Shown: positions 33,134-44,005, counted from the first letter of the stretch. The stretch: DNA of 64,000 bases from Luteimonas sp. ANT-B3E (GCA_001683895.1 LXQJ01000052.1:17116-81115); one strand, 5' to 3'. Notes: a model not told the origin generated them from the sequence alone. Program-made: numbers and translations.

Positions 33134-35011
33134 GTGACCAAGCAACGACGTTTCGTGTGGGTGATCGCGTGCTGGCTGCTGCTGGCGCTGCTGCCGGGTG
33201 CCGCGTTGGCGCTCGGGCTCGGGCCGATCGAAGTCAGGTCGCAGCGCAACGCGCCGCTGCTGGCGGAAATCCGCATCGTCAGCAGCGATCCATCGGAGCT
33301 CGACCAGCTGCGCGCCCGGCTGGCGTCGCCAGACACGTTTGCCCGCGTCGGCCTGGCGCCGCCGCAGGGGCTGGTGTCGAACCTGCAGTTCGCGGTGGCG
33401 CTCGATGCGGCCGGGCAGTCAGTGATCCGCGTCACCAGTGCCGAGCCGGTGCAGCAGTCACTGCTGACCTTCCTGATCGAGGTCGACTGGGGTCAGGGCC
33501 GGCTGGTGCGCGAGTATTCCGCGTTGATCGATACCCCGGACGCGGTCGCGTCGACCGCGCAGCCGCCAATCCAGGCGCCGGTGGCGCCGACTACGGACGC
33601 CATCATCCGTCCGGCGCAGGCCCCGCCACCGCCGGACGACGCCTCACTCGCACCCGCACCGATGGCCCAGGGCAGCGAGGACGCGGCCAGCAGCGCGGGA
33701 TCGACCGCGGTCGCGCCGACGCCCAGCGCCCCGGTGCCGATGTCGCCGCCGCCGGCTTCCGTGGCTGACAGCGCCCCGGCGGGCGATCCCGGCGAGTACG
33801 GTCCGGTGCAGGCTGGCGAGACGCTGGGCCGCATCGCCGCCAACATCCGCGCTGCCGACGAAACCCTCGACCAGGCCATGGTCGCGCTCCTGCGCGCCAA
33901 TCCGCAGGCGTTCATCGGCGACAACATCAATCTGTTGCGCCAGGGCGCGGTGCTGCGGATCCCGCCGCCGCAGGCGCGCGCCGAATACAGCGCCGCCGAG
34001 GCCAGTGCCGTGGTGCGCGAGCAGGTGGCGCAGTGGCGCGCGATGCGCACGCCGGCGCCGCTGCCCGAGGCGGTCGCCCACAGCACGTCCGCGACCGCCG
34101 CGGGGCCGGCGGCCACCGCTACGCCGCGCGTGGCCGATGCGCGGCTCGAGATCACGCCGCCGGCGCCGGGCGGCAGCAACCAGGCAGGAACACGATCCGG
34201 CATCCAGGCCGGTGGCGAGGGCGACATGCTGCGACAAGAGATGCAACAGACCGCCGAAACGCTGGCCGCGCGCGAGGCCGAGGTCGAGGAACTCAAGGCG
34301 CGGGTCGTCGACCTCGAGCGCCTGCAGGCCCAGCAGGAGCAGCTGATCGGGCTCAAGGACAGCGAACTGGCCGCCGCGCAGGCGCGCCTGGCCGAGAGCA
34401 ATGCGCGCCCCGGAACAACCGTGGCCGATTCGTCGGGCGCCACGACCGCGGCCGGCGGCCTGGCGTGGCTGTGGATCGGGCTGGCGCTGCTGCTTGCCGC
34501 AATCGTCGGCTGGCTACTGCTGCGGCGCCGGGACACGGCCACGACGCGGCGGCCTTTCGACCCCGCGACGCTGGCCGCAAGCCTGCCAAGAGCGTCGGCG
34601 ACAGCGTTGCCGGCGTCCGAAGCCCCGGACCGCGCCACGCACGATCAGTTGGCACCGGCTTCCCACCCCGATGCCACGCCCGCGCCGGTGCCGGCACCCG
34701 CAGCGGCGTCGTGGAACGCGCCCGGCCTGCAGTCGGTCGAGCGCGCGCCAACCTGGCACGCCGGGGACGCGGCGGCGGCCGGTGGCGCGACGGCGGCAAG
34801 CGACTCGGGCACTCGCGCCGGTACCCGGGACAGTGCCGCGATCGCCCCACTCAACGCGTCGCCCGGCGGCCACGAGCGCATCGAGCTGGCGCGGGCCTAT
34901 ATCGACCTCGGCGACATGGACACCGCCCGCAGCCTGCTGCAGGAGGTCGTCGCGGGCGACGACGCCACGTCGCGCGAGGAGGCCGCGCGGCTGCTGCGCG
35001 AGCTGGCCTGA
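33134..35011 (+). CDS. fimV: FimV-like pilus/polar hub protein
   Basis: FimV is an inner-membrane protein with a periplasmic peptidoglycan-binding part and a cytoplasmic tail, needed for type IV pilus assembly, twitching and polar organisation. This 625-residue version has a signal peptide (to about 26), the FimV N-terminal domain ([39 protein letters not shown]), a Pro/Ala linker, a LysM-like motif at about 221-276 ([17 protein letters not shown]), a coiled coil at about 365-425, one membrane helix at about 446-466 ([19 protein letters not shown]), and a C-terminal TPR-like element ([20 protein letters not shown]). It is shorter than the Pseudomonas protein of about 920 residues, mainly in the cytoplasmic part. 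The start is GTG. truA follows 47 bp later. Confidence 0.9.
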   Translation: MTKQRRFVWVIACWLLLALLPGAALALGLGPIEVRSQRNAPLLAEIRIVSSDPSELDQLRARLASPDTFARVGLAPPQGLVSNLQFAVALDAAGQSVIRVTSAEPVQQSLLTFLIEVDWGQGRLVREYSALIDTPDAVASTAQPPIQAPVAPTTDAIIRPAQAPPPPDDASLAPAPMAQGSEDAASSAGSTAVAPTPSAPVPMSPPPASVADSAPAGDPGEYGPVQAGETLGRIAANIRAADETLDQAMVALLRANPQAFIGDNINLLRQGAVLRIPPPQARAEYSAAEASAVVREQVAQWRAMRTPAPLPEAVAHSTSATAAGPAATATPRVADARLEITPPAPGGSNQAGTRSGIQAGGEGDMLRQEMQQTAETLAAREAEVEELKARVVDLERLQAQQEQLIGLKDSELAAAQARLAESNARPGTTVADSSGATTAAGGLAWLWIGLALLLAAIVGWLLLRRRDTATTRRPFDPATLAASLPRASATALPASEAPDRATHDQLAPASHPDATPAPVPAPAAASWNAPGLQSVERAPTWHAGDAAAAGGATAASDSGTRAGTRDSAAIAPLNASPGGHERIELARAYIDLGDMDTARSLLQEVVAGDDATSREEAARLLRELA

Positions 35012-35058
35012 CCGACGGCTGGACGCGGGCTGTCATCGCGCCCGACCCTGGACCCGCC

Positions 35059-35841
35059 ATGCGCTACGCGATGGGCATCGAATACGACGGCGGCGACTTC
35101 CACGGCTGGCAGCGCCTGGGCACCACCCCCGACGCGTCCGACCGCTCGATCCAGTCCGCGCTCGAAGTGGCGCTGTCGACGGTGACCGATCGCCCGGTGG
35201 CGACAGTGTGTGCCGGGCGCACCGACTCCGGCGTGCACGCGGAGTGCCAGGTGGTGCATTTCGACAGCGCAGTCGTCCGCGAACCGGCTGCGTGGACCCT
35301 GGGCGTGACCTCGCGGCTGCCGCCGGCGGTGGCGGTGCGCTGGTGCCAGCGCGTGGACGAGGGCTTCCACGCGCGTTTCTCGGCGCGCGCGCGCCGCTAC
35401 CGCTACCGCATCCTCAATCGCACGGTGCGTCCCGCGCTGGGGCGCCAATACCTGTCGTGGGTGCACCGGCCGCTTGATGCGGGCGCGATGCACGCCGCCG
35501 CGCAGGTGCTGGTCGGCGAACACGATTTCACCACGTTCCGCACCGTGCACTGCCAGGCCGCGCACGCACGCCGCAATGTCCTCGTGCTGTCGGTGTCGCG
35601 CGACGCCGACGTGGTGACCGTCGATGTGACCGCCAACGCTTTCCTGCATCATATGGTGCGCAACATCGTCGGATCGCTGCTCGAGGTCGGGGCAGGCCGG
35701 CAGCCAGGCGACTGGATCGCGCAGCTCCTCGACGCGCGCGACCGCGCGCAGGCCGGCGCCACCGCGCCATCGGCCGGGCTGGTGTTCGTGGGTCCAATGT
35801 ACCCGGGCGGGGACGGTCTTCCCGCGGAAGTCACGCTGTAA
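35059..35841 (+). CDS. truA: tRNA pseudouridine synthase A
   Basis: TruA makes pseudouridine at tRNA positions 38-40. The 260-residue protein has the catalytic aspartate D56 in [11 protein letters not shown], preceded by [11 protein letters not shown], and later [20 protein letters not shown] and [17 protein letters not shown]. The common GRTDAGVHA is GRTDSGVHA here, a mild change next to the catalytic residue. ATG 35059 gives the standard start [11 protein letters not shown]; the frame is open far upstream inside fimV but that part is a shadow. trpF begins 10 bp after the stop, so truA and trp genes likely share a transcript, as in many gammaproteobacteria. Confidence 0.96.
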   Translation: MRYAMGIEYDGGDFHGWQRLGTTPDASDRSIQSALEVALSTVTDRPVATVCAGRTDSGVHAECQVVHFDSAVVREPAAWTLGVTSRLPPAVAVRWCQRVDEGFHARFSARARRYRYRILNRTVRPALGRQYLSWVHRPLDAGAMHAAAQVLVGEHDFTTFRTVHCQAAHARRNVLVLSVSRDADVVTVDVTANAFLHHMVRNIVGSLLEVGAGRQPGDWIAQLLDARDRAQAGATAPSAGLVFVGPMYPGGDGLPAEVTL

Positions 35842-35851
35842 GGTCAGGCGC

Positions 35852-36553
35852 ATGAGCCGCACGCTGTTCCGTACCCGCATCAAGTTCTGTGGCATGACCC
35901 GCGCCGGCGACGTGCGCCTGGCGAGCGAGCTCGGTGCCGACGCGATCGGCTTCGTGTTCGCCCACGCCAGCCCGAGGCGCGTCCACGCCGAGGAGGCGCG
36001 CGCGATGCGCAACGCGCTGGCACCGCTGGTCGACGCGGTGGCCGTGTTCCGCGACAACCCAGGCGAGGAGGTCCGCGACGTGGTGCGCCAGGTGCGTCCC
36101 AGCATGCTGCAGTTCCACGGCGACGAGGACGACCATTTCTGCCGCGGCTTCGGCGTTCCGTATGTCAAGGCGATCGCGATGGGAAATTCGCTGGTCGACA
36201 ACGCAAGGGCGCTGCAGGCGCGCTACCCGGCGGCGGCGGCGTTCCTGTTCGACAGCCACGGCGACGCCACCAGCGGCGGCAGCGGTCGCACGTTCGACTG
36301 GTCGCGCATTCCGCAGGGCCTCAACAAGCCGGCGCTGCTGGCCGGCGGGCTGACGGAACGCAACGTCTTCGACGCGGTCACCGCGACGCTGCCGTGGGGG
36401 GTGGATACTGCCAGTGGCGTCGAGGTATCGCCGGGCATCAAGGACGGCGACCGCATGCGCGCCTTCGTCGAAGAGGTCCGGCGCGCCGACTGCCACGTCG
36501 ATCCCGACATCAAGGCCGGCACGCCCGCCGGTGACCGCGCCAACGGACTCTGA
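35852..36553 (+). CDS. trpF: Phosphoribosylanthranilate isomerase
   Basis: TrpF isomerises phosphoribosylanthranilate to CdRP, the third step from anthranilate to tryptophan. The 233-residue TIM barrel starts [14 protein letters not shown], with catalytic C13, and has the general acid D134 in FLFDSHGD. Phosphate-binding segments are visible in [14 protein letters not shown] and [16 protein letters not shown]. The C-terminal 25 residues ([20 protein letters not shown]) extend beyond the usual end. It is monofunctional, not fused to TrpC, and trpC is not in the window. trpB starts 4 nt after the stop. Confidence 0.96.
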   Translation: MSRTLFRTRIKFCGMTRAGDVRLASELGADAIGFVFAHASPRRVHAEEARAMRNALAPLVDAVAVFRDNPGEEVRDVVRQVRPSMLQFHGDEDDHFCRGFGVPYVKAIAMGNSLVDNARALQARYPAAAAFLFDSHGDATSGGSGRTFDWSRIPQGLNKPALLAGGLTERNVFDAVTATLPWGVDTASGVEVSPGIKDGDRMRAFVEEVRRADCHVDPDIKAGTPAGDRANGL

Positions 36554-36557
36554 CCCC

Positions 36558-37853
36558 ATGATCGTCGACCCCACCAGCGGCGGCGGCACGCCCGTCGACG
36601 ATGCACCCGCCACATCGTCACAGGCATCCTCCGCGCCCGCACGCGATACGATCACCGACTACCACGCGTATCCAGATGCGTCGGGGCACTTTGGCCGCTA
36701 CGGCGGGCGCTTCGTCGCGGACACGCTGATCGACCCGCTGCACGAGCTCGCCGCCGCGTACGACGCTGCGCGCGTCGACCCGGCGTTCATTGCCGCCTAC
36801 GACCGCGACATGGCGCACTACGTCGGCCGCCCAAGCCCGATCTACCACGCAGAGCGGCTGAGCGCGCACGCTGGCGGGGCGCGGATCCTGCTCAAGCGCG
36901 AGGACCTGAACCACACCGGCGCGCACAAGATCAACAACACCATCGGCCAGGGGCTGCTGGCCGCGCGCATGGGCAAGACCCGGATCATCGCCGAGACCGG
37001 CGCCGGGCAGCACGGCGTGGCTTCGGCCACCGTCGCCGCGCGCCTCGGGCTCGACTGCATCGTGTACATGGGCGCGACCGACATCGAGCGCCAGAAGATC
37101 AACGTCTACCGGATGCAGCTGCTGGGCGCCCAGGTGGTGCCGGTGACCAGCGGCTCGGCGACGCTCAAGGACGCGCTCAACGAGGCCATGCGCGACTGGG
37201 TCGGCAGCGCGCGCGACACCTTTTACATCATCGGCACGGTGGCAGGCCCGGACCCGTATCCGCGCATGGTCCGCGACTTCAACGCGATCGTCGGCCGTGA
37301 GGCGCGCGCGCAGATGCTGGCGGAGTACGGCTGCCTGCCCGACGCGATCACCGCCTGCGTGGGCGGTGGCAGCAACGCCATCGGCCTGTTCCACGCGTTC
37401 CTCAACGACCCGTCGGTGCGCATTGTCGGCGCCGAGGCCGCCGGCGACGGCATCGCCACGGGGCGGCACGCGGCATCGATCGCCGCCGGGCGCCCGGGCG
37501 TGCTGCACGGCAACCGCACCTACGTGATCTGCGATGACGATGGACAGATCACCGAGACGTATTCGGTGTCCGCGGGCCTCGACTATCCGGGCGTCGGGCC
37601 CGAGCACGCGTTCCTGTCCGATGCCGGGCGCGCGGAGTACGTCGGCATCACCGACGACGAGGCGCTCGAGGCGTTCCACCTGCTGGCGCGGACGGAGGGC
37701 ATCCTCGCGGCGCTGGAGTCCAGCCATGCCATCGCGCAGGCGGTGAAGCTGGGGCGTGACATGCCGCGCGACGGCATCGTGCTGTGCAACCTGTCCGGGC
37801 GCGGCGACAAGGACATCTACACCATCGCCACCCGCGAGGGCATCGCGCTGTGA
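36558..37853 (+). CDS. trpB: Tryptophan synthase beta chain
   Basis: TrpB condenses indole with serine using PLP, in an alpha2-beta2 complex with TrpA. The PLP lysine is K124 in [14 protein letters not shown], the catalytic glutamate E146 is in [11 protein letters not shown], and the phosphate loop is [15 protein letters not shown]. The COMM-domain region and the C-terminal [13 protein letters not shown] are intact. Length is 431 residues; an extra about 30-residue Ser/Pro/Ala N-terminus ([17 protein letters not shown]) precedes the conserved [10 protein letters not shown], so a later start is conceivable, but no better one has a ribosome site. The stop overlaps the trpA GTG. Confidence 0.96.
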   Translation: MIVDPTSGGGTPVDDAPATSSQASSAPARDTITDYHAYPDASGHFGRYGGRFVADTLIDPLHELAAAYDAARVDPAFIAAYDRDMAHYVGRPSPIYHAERLSAHAGGARILLKREDLNHTGAHKINNTIGQGLLAARMGKTRIIAETGAGQHGVASATVAARLGLDCIVYMGATDIERQKINVYRMQLLGAQVVPVTSGSATLKDALNEAMRDWVGSARDTFYIIGTVAGPDPYPRMVRDFNAIVGREARAQMLAEYGCLPDAITACVGGGSNAIGLFHAFLNDPSVRIVGAEAAGDGIATGRHAASIAAGRPGVLHGNRTYVICDDDGQITETYSVSAGLDYPGVGPEHAFLSDAGRAEYVGITDDEALEAFHLLARTEGILAALESSHAIAQAVKLGRDMPRDGIVLCNLSGRGDKDIYTIATREGIAL

Positions 37854-38734
37854 CAGAAACGACGGCGGTGGCGGACCGCGGTGCGGCCGTGTGGGATCAC
37901 GTCGCGGTCGCCCCGCGCCTCGCCCCGCGCCTCGCTGCGCGCTTCGCCGCGCTGGCGTCGTCAGGCCGCAAGGCGCTGATCCCGTTCGTCACCGCCGGCG
38001 ATCCCTCGCGCGAGGCGACGGTGCCGGTGATGCACGCGCTGGCTGCCGCGGGCGCGGACGTGATCGAGGTCGGGGTGCCGTTCTCCGACCCGATGGCCGA
38101 CGGCCCGACCATCCAGCGCAGCTCCGAGCGCGCGCTGGGACGCGGTGCGGGGCTGGCGTTCGTGTTCGAGGCGGTGGCGGAGTTCCGCCGGCGTGACGAC
38201 ACCACCCCGGTGGTGCTGATGGGCTATCTAAATCCGGTGGAGATCCGGGGCGCGGCGCGTTTTGCCGACGACGCCGCGGCATCGGGCGTCGATGGCGTGC
38301 TGCTGGTCGACCTGCCGCCAGAGGAGGCGCAGGAATTCCGGGAGGCCTTCGGCGCCCGCGGCATCGCGCTGATCCTGCTGGCGTCACCGACCACGTCGCC
38401 GGTGCGGCTGGCCACCCTCTGCGCGACCGCGCAGGGGTACCTGTACTACGTCAGCTTCGCCGGCGTGACCGGCGCATCGGACCGGCTCGACACCTTGGAG
38501 GCGTCCGGGCGGCTGCGCGACATCCGCGCTGCCACCACGGTACCGGTGGTCGCCGGCTTCGGCATCCGCGATGCCACCAGCGCGCTGGCGATGTCGGTCG
38601 ACGCCGATGGTGTCGTCGTGGGCAGCGCGCTGGTCGCGGCGCTGGCCGGTGCCGCCGACCCGGGCGACGCGGCGCTGCGCGCAACCGCGTTCCTGGAGCC
38701 GATCCGCGCGGCGCTGGACGCCGCGGCGGCCTGA
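37850..38734 (+). CDS. trpA: Tryptophan synthase alpha chain
   Basis: TrpA cleaves indole-3-glycerol phosphate to indole, which is channelled to TrpB. The 294-residue chain has the catalytic glutamate in [16 protein letters not shown] and aspartate in [13 protein letters not shown], with the phosphate site in [14 protein letters not shown] and [11 protein letters not shown] 37850 overlaps the trpB stop (GTGA), the arrangement expected for 1:1 synthesis. This start adds about 25 residues, including an internal repeat [13 protein letters not shown], before the conserved [14 protein letters not shown]. It is followed by accD after 60 bp with a possible new promoter. Confidence 0.95.
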   Translation: MTETTAVADRGAAVWDHVAVAPRLAPRLAARFAALASSGRKALIPFVTAGDPSREATVPVMHALAAAGADVIEVGVPFSDPMADGPTIQRSSERALGRGAGLAFVFEAVAEFRRRDDTTPVVLMGYLNPVEIRGAARFADDAAASGVDGVLLVDLPPEEAQEFREAFGARGIALILLASPTTSPVRLATLCATAQGYLYYVSFAGVTGASDRLDTLEASGRLRDIRAATTVPVVAGFGIRDATSALAMSVDADGVVVGSALVAALAGAADPGDAALRATAFLEPIRAALDAAAA

Positions 38735-38748
38735 ACGGCCGCCTGCGC

Positions 38749-38754
38749 TAAACT
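38749..38754 (+). promoter_or_regulatory. accD: Possible -10 box (TAAACT) for accD
   Basis: TAAACT lies 40 bp before the accD ATG and 14 bp after the trpA stop. It may let accD and glmM be expressed independently of tryptophan control. Confidence 0.35.
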
Positions 38755-38794
38755 CCGCCGCCTCGCGCGGCGCCGCCGCGACCCTGGCTGACGC

Positions 38795-39685
38795 ATGTCC
38801 TGGCTGAAGAAACTGATGCCCGCCCGCATCCGCACCGACAGCGGCGCCGCGCGCAAGCGCAGCGTCCCCGAGGGCCTGTGGGAGAAATGCGACCGCTGCG
38901 GCGTGGTGCTGTATCGCCCCGAGCTCGAGGAGAACCTCGAGGTCTGCCCCAAGTGCAGCCACCACCGCATGATCCGCGCCCGTGCGCGGCTGGCCAGGTT
39001 CCTGGACCGCGACAGCGGCCGCGAGATCGGCGCCGAGCTCGGCCCCACCGACGTGCTGAAGTTCCGCGACCAGAAGAAGTACGGCGACCGCATCAAGGCT
39101 GCGCAGAAGGCGACCGGCGAGCGCGATGCGCTGGTGGCGATGGAGGGCGCGCTGAAGGGCCAGCCGGTGGTCGCGTGCGCGTTCGACTTCCCGTTCATGG
39201 GCGGCTCGATGGGATCGGTCGTCGGCGAGCGCTTCGCGCGCGGCGCCGAGCGCGCGCTGGCGCTGCGTGCGCCCTTCGTCAGCTTCTCCGCCAGCGGTGG
39301 CGCGCGCATGCAGGAAAGCCTGTTCTCGCTGATGCAGATGGCCAAGACGTCGGCGGCGCTCGGCCGCCTGCGTGCCGCGGGCCTGCCGTACGTCTCGGTG
39401 ATGACGCACCCCACCACCGGCGGCGTATCGGCATCGTTCGCGATGCTGGGCGACATCAACATGGCCGAGCCGGAGGCGCTGATCGGCTTCGCCGGGCCGC
39501 GGGTGATCGAGCAGACCGTGCGCGAGACGCTGCCAGAAGGCTTCCAGCGCTCGGAGTTCCTGCTCGACCACGGTGCGATCGACCAGATCTGCGACCGCCG
39601 CGAGCTGCGCGACCGCATCGCGCAGCTGCTGGCGCTGCTGATGCGGCTGCCGCATCCCGAGGATGACATCGAGGTGGTGGCGTGA
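38795..39685 (+). CDS. accD: Acetyl-CoA carboxylase carboxyltransferase subunit beta
   Basis: AccD with AccA moves the carboxyl group from biotin to acetyl-CoA, making malonyl-CoA for fatty acid synthesis. The 296-residue protein carries the zinc ribbon C32/C35/C51/C54 (KCDRCG and CPKCSHH), the crotonase-like core with [33 protein letters not shown], and the C-terminal [17 protein letters not shown]. The N-terminus [16 protein letters not shown] is typical. Its stop overlaps the GTG start of glmM. Confidence 0.97.
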   Translation: MSWLKKLMPARIRTDSGAARKRSVPEGLWEKCDRCGVVLYRPELEENLEVCPKCSHHRMIRARARLARFLDRDSGREIGAELGPTDVLKFRDQKKYGDRIKAAQKATGERDALVAMEGALKGQPVVACAFDFPFMGGSMGSVVGERFARGAERALALRAPFVSFSASGGARMQESLFSLMQMAKTSAALGRLRAAGLPYVSVMTHPTTGGVSASFAMLGDINMAEPEALIGFAGPRVIEQTVRETLPEGFQRSEFLLDHGAIDQICDRRELRDRIAQLLALLMRLPHPEDDIEVVA

Positions 39686-41061
39686 GCCGCAGGTACTTCG
39701 GCACCGACGGCATCCGCGGCCGGGTCGGCGAGGGCGTGATCTCCGCGGACTTCGTGCTGCGACTGGGCAACGCCTACGGCCATGCGCTGCGCGCCGCGGC
39801 GCGCCCGGCCGATGCCCGCCGCGGCGGCGAGTGGCGCAAGCCGCAGGTGATCATCGGAAAGGACACGCGGATCTCGAACTACATGTTCGAGGCCGCGCTG
39901 GAGGCCGGACTGGTCGCAGCCGGTGTCGACGTGCAGCTGATGGGCCCGATGCCCACACCCGCAGTCGCACACCTGACGCGCTCGCTGCGCGCCGACGGCG
40001 GCATCGTCATCTCCGCCTCGCACAACCCGCATTTCGACAATGGCATCAAGTTCTTCTCCGCCGAGGGCGAGAAACTCGACGACGCCACCGAGCTGGCGAT
40101 CGAGGCCGCGCTGGAGCAGCCGTTCGCCACCGTCGCGTCCGAACAGCTGGGCAAGGCGCTGCGCACGCGCGACGCCGTCGGCCGCTACGTCGAGGCGTGC
40201 AAGAGTTCGGTGCCGCGGCGCTTCAGTCTCGACGGCATGCGGCTGGTGGTCGACTGCGCGCACGGCGCGACCTACCAGATCGGACCGCTGGTCCTGCGCG
40301 AACTCGGCGCCACGGTCGACGCCATCGGAGTCGATCCCAACGGCCTCAACATCAATGCCGGCGTCGGCTCGATGCATCCCGAGGCGCTGGTGGAGCGCAT
40401 CCGCGCCACCGGGGCCGAGCTGGGCATCGCCTTCGACGGCGACGGCGACCGGCTGCTGTTCGTGGACCGCGAAGGCACCGTGCGCGATGGCGACGACCTG
40501 CTGTACGTGCTCGCCTGCGACTGGCAGGACAGTGGCCGCCTGCACGGTCCCGTGGTCGGCACGCTGATGACCAACTACGGCTTCGAGCGCGCGCTCGCCT
40601 CGCGCGGCATCGAATTCGTGCGTGCGGCGGTCGGTGACCGCCACGTGCACCGGGCGCTGCTCGACCACGGCGGCATCCTCGGCGGCGAGGCCTCCGGCCA
40701 CTTGTTGTGCCTGGACCGCGCGACCACCGGCGACGGCATCATCAGCGCGCTGCAGGTGCTGGAAGTGCTGCAGCGGCGCGGCATCGGCCTGCATGAGGCC
40801 ACCGCGGGCCTGGCCAAAGTGCCGCAGCGCACCGAGAACGTGCGTGTCGCCACCGGCGCGCGGCCTGCCGAGGCCGCCAGCGTCAAGGCGGCGCTGGCCC
40901 AGGCGCAGGCCGCGGTCGAAGGCCGCGGCCGTGCCTTCCTACGCCCTTCCGGCACCGAGCCGGTGGTGCGGGTCACGGTCGAGGCCGACGATGCCGCGCT
41001 GGTGCAGGACACGCTGTCTCGGCTGACGGACGCCGTGCGCGCGGCGGCGACGGCCGCCTGA
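39682..41061 (+). CDS. glmM: Phosphoglucosamine mutase
   Basis: GlmM converts glucosamine-6-P to glucosamine-1-P on the way to UDP-GlcNAc for peptidoglycan and LPS. In 459 residues it has the N-terminal [16 protein letters not shown], the phosphoserine loop [14 protein letters not shown] (catalytic S113), the metal site [11 protein letters not shown] and the C-terminal [16 protein letters not shown]. The loop [12 protein letters not shown] (about 43-54) is a small insertion relative to E. coli. GTG 39682 overlaps the accD stop. Pairing with accD ties two envelope precursor routes together in one transcript. Confidence 0.96.
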   Translation: MSRRYFGTDGIRGRVGEGVISADFVLRLGNAYGHALRAAARPADARRGGEWRKPQVIIGKDTRISNYMFEAALEAGLVAAGVDVQLMGPMPTPAVAHLTRSLRADGGIVISASHNPHFDNGIKFFSAEGEKLDDATELAIEAALEQPFATVASEQLGKALRTRDAVGRYVEACKSSVPRRFSLDGMRLVVDCAHGATYQIGPLVLRELGATVDAIGVDPNGLNINAGVGSMHPEALVERIRATGAELGIAFDGDGDRLLFVDREGTVRDGDDLLYVLACDWQDSGRLHGPVVGTLMTNYGFERALASRGIEFVRAAVGDRHVHRALLDHGGILGGEASGHLLCLDRATTGDGIISALQVLEVLQRRGIGLHEATAGLAKVPQRTENVRVATGARPAEAASVKAALAQAQAAVEGRGRAFLRPSGTEPVVRVTVEADDAALVQDTLSRLTDAVRAAATAA

Positions 41062-41094
41062 GCGCGCCACCACTTTCTTCCTATCGAGATCCCG

Positions 41095-42048
41095 ATGACT
41101 GCGCACATCCCCACGCTCGACATCCACCGCTTCACCCATCCCGCCAGCGCCCGGGACCGCGAGGCGTTCGTGGACGAGCTGGGCGTGGCGTACCGCACGT
41201 GGGGCTTCGCCGGCATCCGCCACCACGGCATCCCACAGGCGTTGATCGACGACAGCTACGAGGTCTTCCAGCGCTTCTTCGCGCTGCCCGACGGCACCAA
41301 GCGCTGCTACCACGTGCCCGGCAGCGGCGGCGCGCGCGGCTACACGCCGTTCGGCGTCGAGACCGCCAAGGGCGCCACCCACTTCGATCTCAAGGAGTTC
41401 TGGCACATCGGCCGCGAGATCCCGGACGACTCGCCTTACCGCGAGGCGATGCCCGCCAACGTGTGGCCGGTCGAGGTCGACGGCTTCCGTGAAAAGGGCT
41501 ACGCGCTCTACCAGGCGCTGGACGCGCTGGGCGCGCAGGTGCTGGCGGCGCTGGCGCTGCACATCGGTCTGCCGGAGGACTGGTTCGCCGACAAGACCGA
41601 CTCGGGCAACTCGATCCTGCGACCGATCCACTACCCGCCGATCGTCGACGGCGACGTCCCCAACGAGCGCGCCGGAGCGCACGAGGACATCAACCTGATC
41701 ACGCTGCTGGTCGGCGCCAGCGCCGCCGGGCTGGAGGTGCGCTCGCAGCAGGGCGGGTGGGTGCCGTTCACCTCCGACGCCGACACCATCGTCGTCAACA
41801 TCGGCGACATGCTGCAGCGGCTGACCAACCACGTGTACCCGTCGACCACGCACCGCGTGGTCAATCCGCCCGGTTCGGATGCGCGCAAGCCGCGCTACTC
41901 GACGCCGTTCTTCCTGCATCCGAATCCCGACTTCCTGATCGACGTGCTGCCTTCGACGGTGACCGACGACAACCCCAGCCGCTACCCGCAGCCGATCACC
42001 GCGCAGGGCTACCTCGAGGAGCGGCTGCGCGAGATCAAGCTGAAGTAG
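41095..42048 (+). CDS. 2-oxoglutarate/Fe(II) oxygenase, isopenicillin N synthase family
   Basis: A 317-residue cytoplasmic non-haem iron oxygenase. The DIOX_N region (IPTLDIHRFTHPASARDR, GFAGIRHHGIPQALID) is followed by the jelly-roll with the iron triad H196/D198 (GAHEDINLITLL) and H253 (STTHRVVNPP), and the co-substrate residues R267-x-S269 (KPRYSTPFF). Substrate is unknown; the family includes ethylene-forming and antibiotic-ring enzymes as well as many uncharacterised bacterial members, so a named reaction is not justified. It lies 33 bp after glmM on the same strand and may be read from that transcript. I see no secondary-metabolite genes nearby. Confidence 0.88.
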   Translation: MTAHIPTLDIHRFTHPASARDREAFVDELGVAYRTWGFAGIRHHGIPQALIDDSYEVFQRFFALPDGTKRCYHVPGSGGARGYTPFGVETAKGATHFDLKEFWHIGREIPDDSPYREAMPANVWPVEVDGFREKGYALYQALDALGAQVLAALALHIGLPEDWFADKTDSGNSILRPIHYPPIVDGDVPNERAGAHEDINLITLLVGASAAGLEVRSQQGGWVPFTSDADTIVVNIGDMLQRLTNHVYPSTTHRVVNPPGSDARKPRYSTPFFLHPNPDFLIDVLPSTVTDDNPSRYPQPITAQGYLEERLREIKLK

Positions 42049-42123
42049 GCGGCGCGGCGGGCGGCTGCGCCGACGGCCGCGTGGCGATAGCGGGGGCGCG
42101 GCAGGCACCGCGGGAAGCGGTTC

Positions 42124-42633
42124 TTACTCCAGCGCCGTGGACACCGCCGTCCGCCACGCCGCCAGTTTGTCGGCGGGCCGCTGCGATGCGTTGGCCGGGC
42201 TGGTCGAGGGCAGGCGCTGCAGCCCCAGGGTGGGATCGATGGTCCCTGGTGGGTGGAAGCGTTGGAACTCGGCCTCCGCGCGCGCTCCGTTGAACAGCAG
42301 GGTGCGGATCGCGGAGTAGGTTGCAAGCAGGCTGGGCAGGTCGGCGGCTTCGACGCTCGCAGCGACGATCGCGCTGTCCAGGCTGCCATGACGCTCGCAG
42401 CGAGCGACCACGTCCCACAATCCGATCCCGGCCTGCTGCAACACGCGCACCCGTGCGGCGTAGGGCAGGGCGGGGTCGAAACCGACGATGTCGGCCATGA
42501 ACGGCCAGAACAGGTTGCGGGGATGAGCGTAGTACGCGCCGGCCGCCAGCGACGCCGCGCCCGGCATGCTGCCCAATAGCAGCAGCCGGGTCGTCGGGCC
42601 CACCACCGGGGCGAAGGCGCGCTGCAGGGTCAC
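42124..42633 (-). CDS. Uracil/hypoxanthine-DNA glycosylase superfamily protein
   Basis: A 169-residue DNA-repair glycosylase of the family often annotated DNA-deoxyinosine glycosylase (UDG family 6). The catalytic-region motif LLLGSMPGAASLAAGAYYAH is followed by PRNLFWPFMADIVGF, and the C-terminal loop is LPSTSPANAS. The GSMPG and SPAN motifs match this family better than Mug (GINPG) or Ung (GQDPY). It would excise deaminated bases from DNA. The start is GTG 42633. It is alone on the minus strand between the oxygenase and tpiA. Confidence 0.85.
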   Translation of the reverse strand: MTLQRAFAPVVGPTTRLLLLGSMPGAASLAAGAYYAHPRNLFWPFMADIVGFDPALPYAARVRVLQQAGIGLWDVVARCERHGSLDSAIVAASVEAADLPSLLATYSAIRTLLFNGARAEAEFQRFHPPGTIDPTLGLQRLPSTSPANASQRPADKLAAWRTAVSTALE

Positions 42634-42710
42634 CGGCTCTGTTCCATTGGCTTCGATGCGTCTCGGGCGGCGGGGCGCCAGCGTAGGCGATCGGGTGGGG
42701 GCAGGGCCTG

Positions 42711-42716
42711 TATCCT
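42711..42716 (+). promoter_or_regulatory. tpiA: Possible -10 box (TATCCT) for tpiA
   Basis: TATCCT ends 27 bp before the tpiA ATG; ACAGGAG in the leader is a good ribosome site. No strong -35 box. Confidence 0.4.
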
Positions 42717-42743
42717 CGCCGCCTACGCCTACAGGAGTGTCCG

Positions 42744-43508
42744 ATGCGCCGCAGGATCGTCGCCGGGAACTGGAAACTGCACGGCAGCCGCGCGTTCGCG
42801 CAGGCGTTGCTGGCCGAGGTGTGCGCAGGCCTGCCGCTGGCAGGGGTCGAGCTGGTGGTGTTGCCGCCGATGCCCTACATCGGCGAGCTGGCCACGGCCT
42901 TCGACCAGCCGGGGCTTGCGTTTGGCGCCCAGGACGTCAGCACCAACGCCCGCGGTGCCTATACCGGTGAAGTCGCCGCGGCGATGCTGGTCGAGGTCGG
43001 CGCGCGCTACACGCTCGTGGGGCACTCGGAGCGTCGCCAGTACCACCTGGAGAGCAACGCGGTGGTGGCGCGCAAGCTGGTGGTCGCACGCGAAGCGGGG
43101 ATGTCGCCGATCCTGTGCGTCGGCGAGAGTCTCGCCCAGCGGGAGGCAGGGCAGACCGAGGCGGTGGTGGCTGCGCAGCTGGCGGCGGTGTTCGACGCCG
43201 CCGGCCCGCAGGCGCTGGACGGCGCCGTCGTGGCCTACGAGCCGGTGTGGGCGATCGGGACCGGCCTCACCGCGACCCCTGAGCAGGCGCAGGCTGTGCA
43301 CGCCTTCATCCGTGGCGAGGCAGCGCTCCGCGATGATAGAATCGCGGGTCGGCTGCCGATCCTCTACGGCGGCAGCTGCAAGTCCGACAACGCGCTGGCG
43401 CTCTTCGCGCAGCCCGATGTCGACGGTGGCCTGATCGGCGGAGCCTCGCTGGTTGCCGCGGACTTCCTCGCCATCGCGGCGGCCGCATCGGCGGCCGCCT
43501 CCCACTGA
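42744..43508 (+). CDS. tpiA: Triose-phosphate isomerase
   Basis: TpiA interconverts dihydroxyacetone phosphate and glyceraldehyde-3-phosphate in glycolysis and gluconeogenesis. The 254-residue barrel has K11 (AGNWKLHGS), the electrophilic histidine in LVGHSERRQYH, the catalytic base in VAYEPVWAIGTG with loop 6 immediately after, and the phosphate-binding LYGGSCKSDNA and GGLIGGASL. The Ala-rich C-terminus (AIAAAASAAASH) is extended. secG follows after 19 bp, an order common in proteobacteria. Confidence 0.97.
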   Translation: MRRRIVAGNWKLHGSRAFAQALLAEVCAGLPLAGVELVVLPPMPYIGELATAFDQPGLAFGAQDVSTNARGAYTGEVAAAMLVEVGARYTLVGHSERRQYHLESNAVVARKLVVAREAGMSPILCVGESLAQREAGQTEAVVAAQLAAVFDAAGPQALDGAVVAYEPVWAIGTGLTATPEQAQAVHAFIRGEAALRDDRIAGRLPILYGGSCKSDNALALFAQPDVDGGLIGGASLVAADFLAIAAAASAAASH

Positions 43509-43527
43509 CCACCCGCCGGGTACCGCC

Positions 43528-43998
43528 ATGCTGCTGCTGATCCTCAATGTCGTCTTCGTCATCATCGCCATCTCGATGGTCGCGCTGATCCTCATGCAGC
43601 GCGGCGCCGGCGCGCAGGCTGGTTCCGGTTTCGGCGGTGGCGCGTCGGCGACAGTGTTCGGCTCGCGCGGCGCGTCCAACTTCCTGTCAAAGTCGACCAA
43701 GTGGCTCGCGATCTCGTTCTTCGCGATCACGCTGTACATGGCGTGGCACGCTACGCACAGCGCGCGGCCCGACGTGCAGCAGACGGATCTCGGCGTGATG
43801 TCGAGCGTGCCGACCGCGCCCACGGCGCCCGTTGCAGCGCCCGGCAGCGTGCCGGCCGCGCCGGGCGCGCTGCCCGCCGCCACCCCGCCCGCGTCGTCGG
43901 TACCGGCGGCGCCCGCGCCGCAGCCTGCGCCGGCGACCCCCGGGAACGCGCCCGATGCAACGCAATCGCCCCCGGCTGTCGCCCCTCAGGGCGGCTGA
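43528..43998 (+). CDS. secG: Preprotein translocase subunit SecG
   Basis: SecG is the small auxiliary subunit of the SecYEG channel in the inner membrane. The 156-residue product has two membrane helices (LLLILNVVFVIIAISMVALI and WLAISFFAITLYMAWHA) separated by the conserved RGAGAQAGSGFGGGASATVF loop. The C-terminal 80 residues are a Pro/Ala tail (PTAPTAPVAAPGS and similar), making it about 40% longer than the E. coli protein; such tails are usual in this group. ATG 43528 is the natural start. The tRNA-Leu promoter begins 8 bp after the stop. Confidence 0.95.
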   Translation: MLLLILNVVFVIIAISMVALILMQRGAGAQAGSGFGGGASATVFGSRGASNFLSKSTKWLAISFFAITLYMAWHATHSARPDVQQTDLGVMSSVPTAPTAPVAAPGSVPAAPGALPAATPPASSVPAAPAPQPAPATPGNAPDATQSPPAVAPQGG

Positions 43999-44005
43999 TA
44001 GCGAT

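Noticed and set aside
32441-33137. Several 100-190 codon frames in the asd-fimV gap
   Set aside because: They cross the repeat array in every phase, share repeat-derived peptides and lack ribosome sites.
41095-42048. Antibiotic (isopenicillin N synthase) or ethylene-forming enzyme
   Set aside because: Only the family fold and iron site can be seen; no biosynthetic cluster surrounds it, so a specific reaction is not supported.
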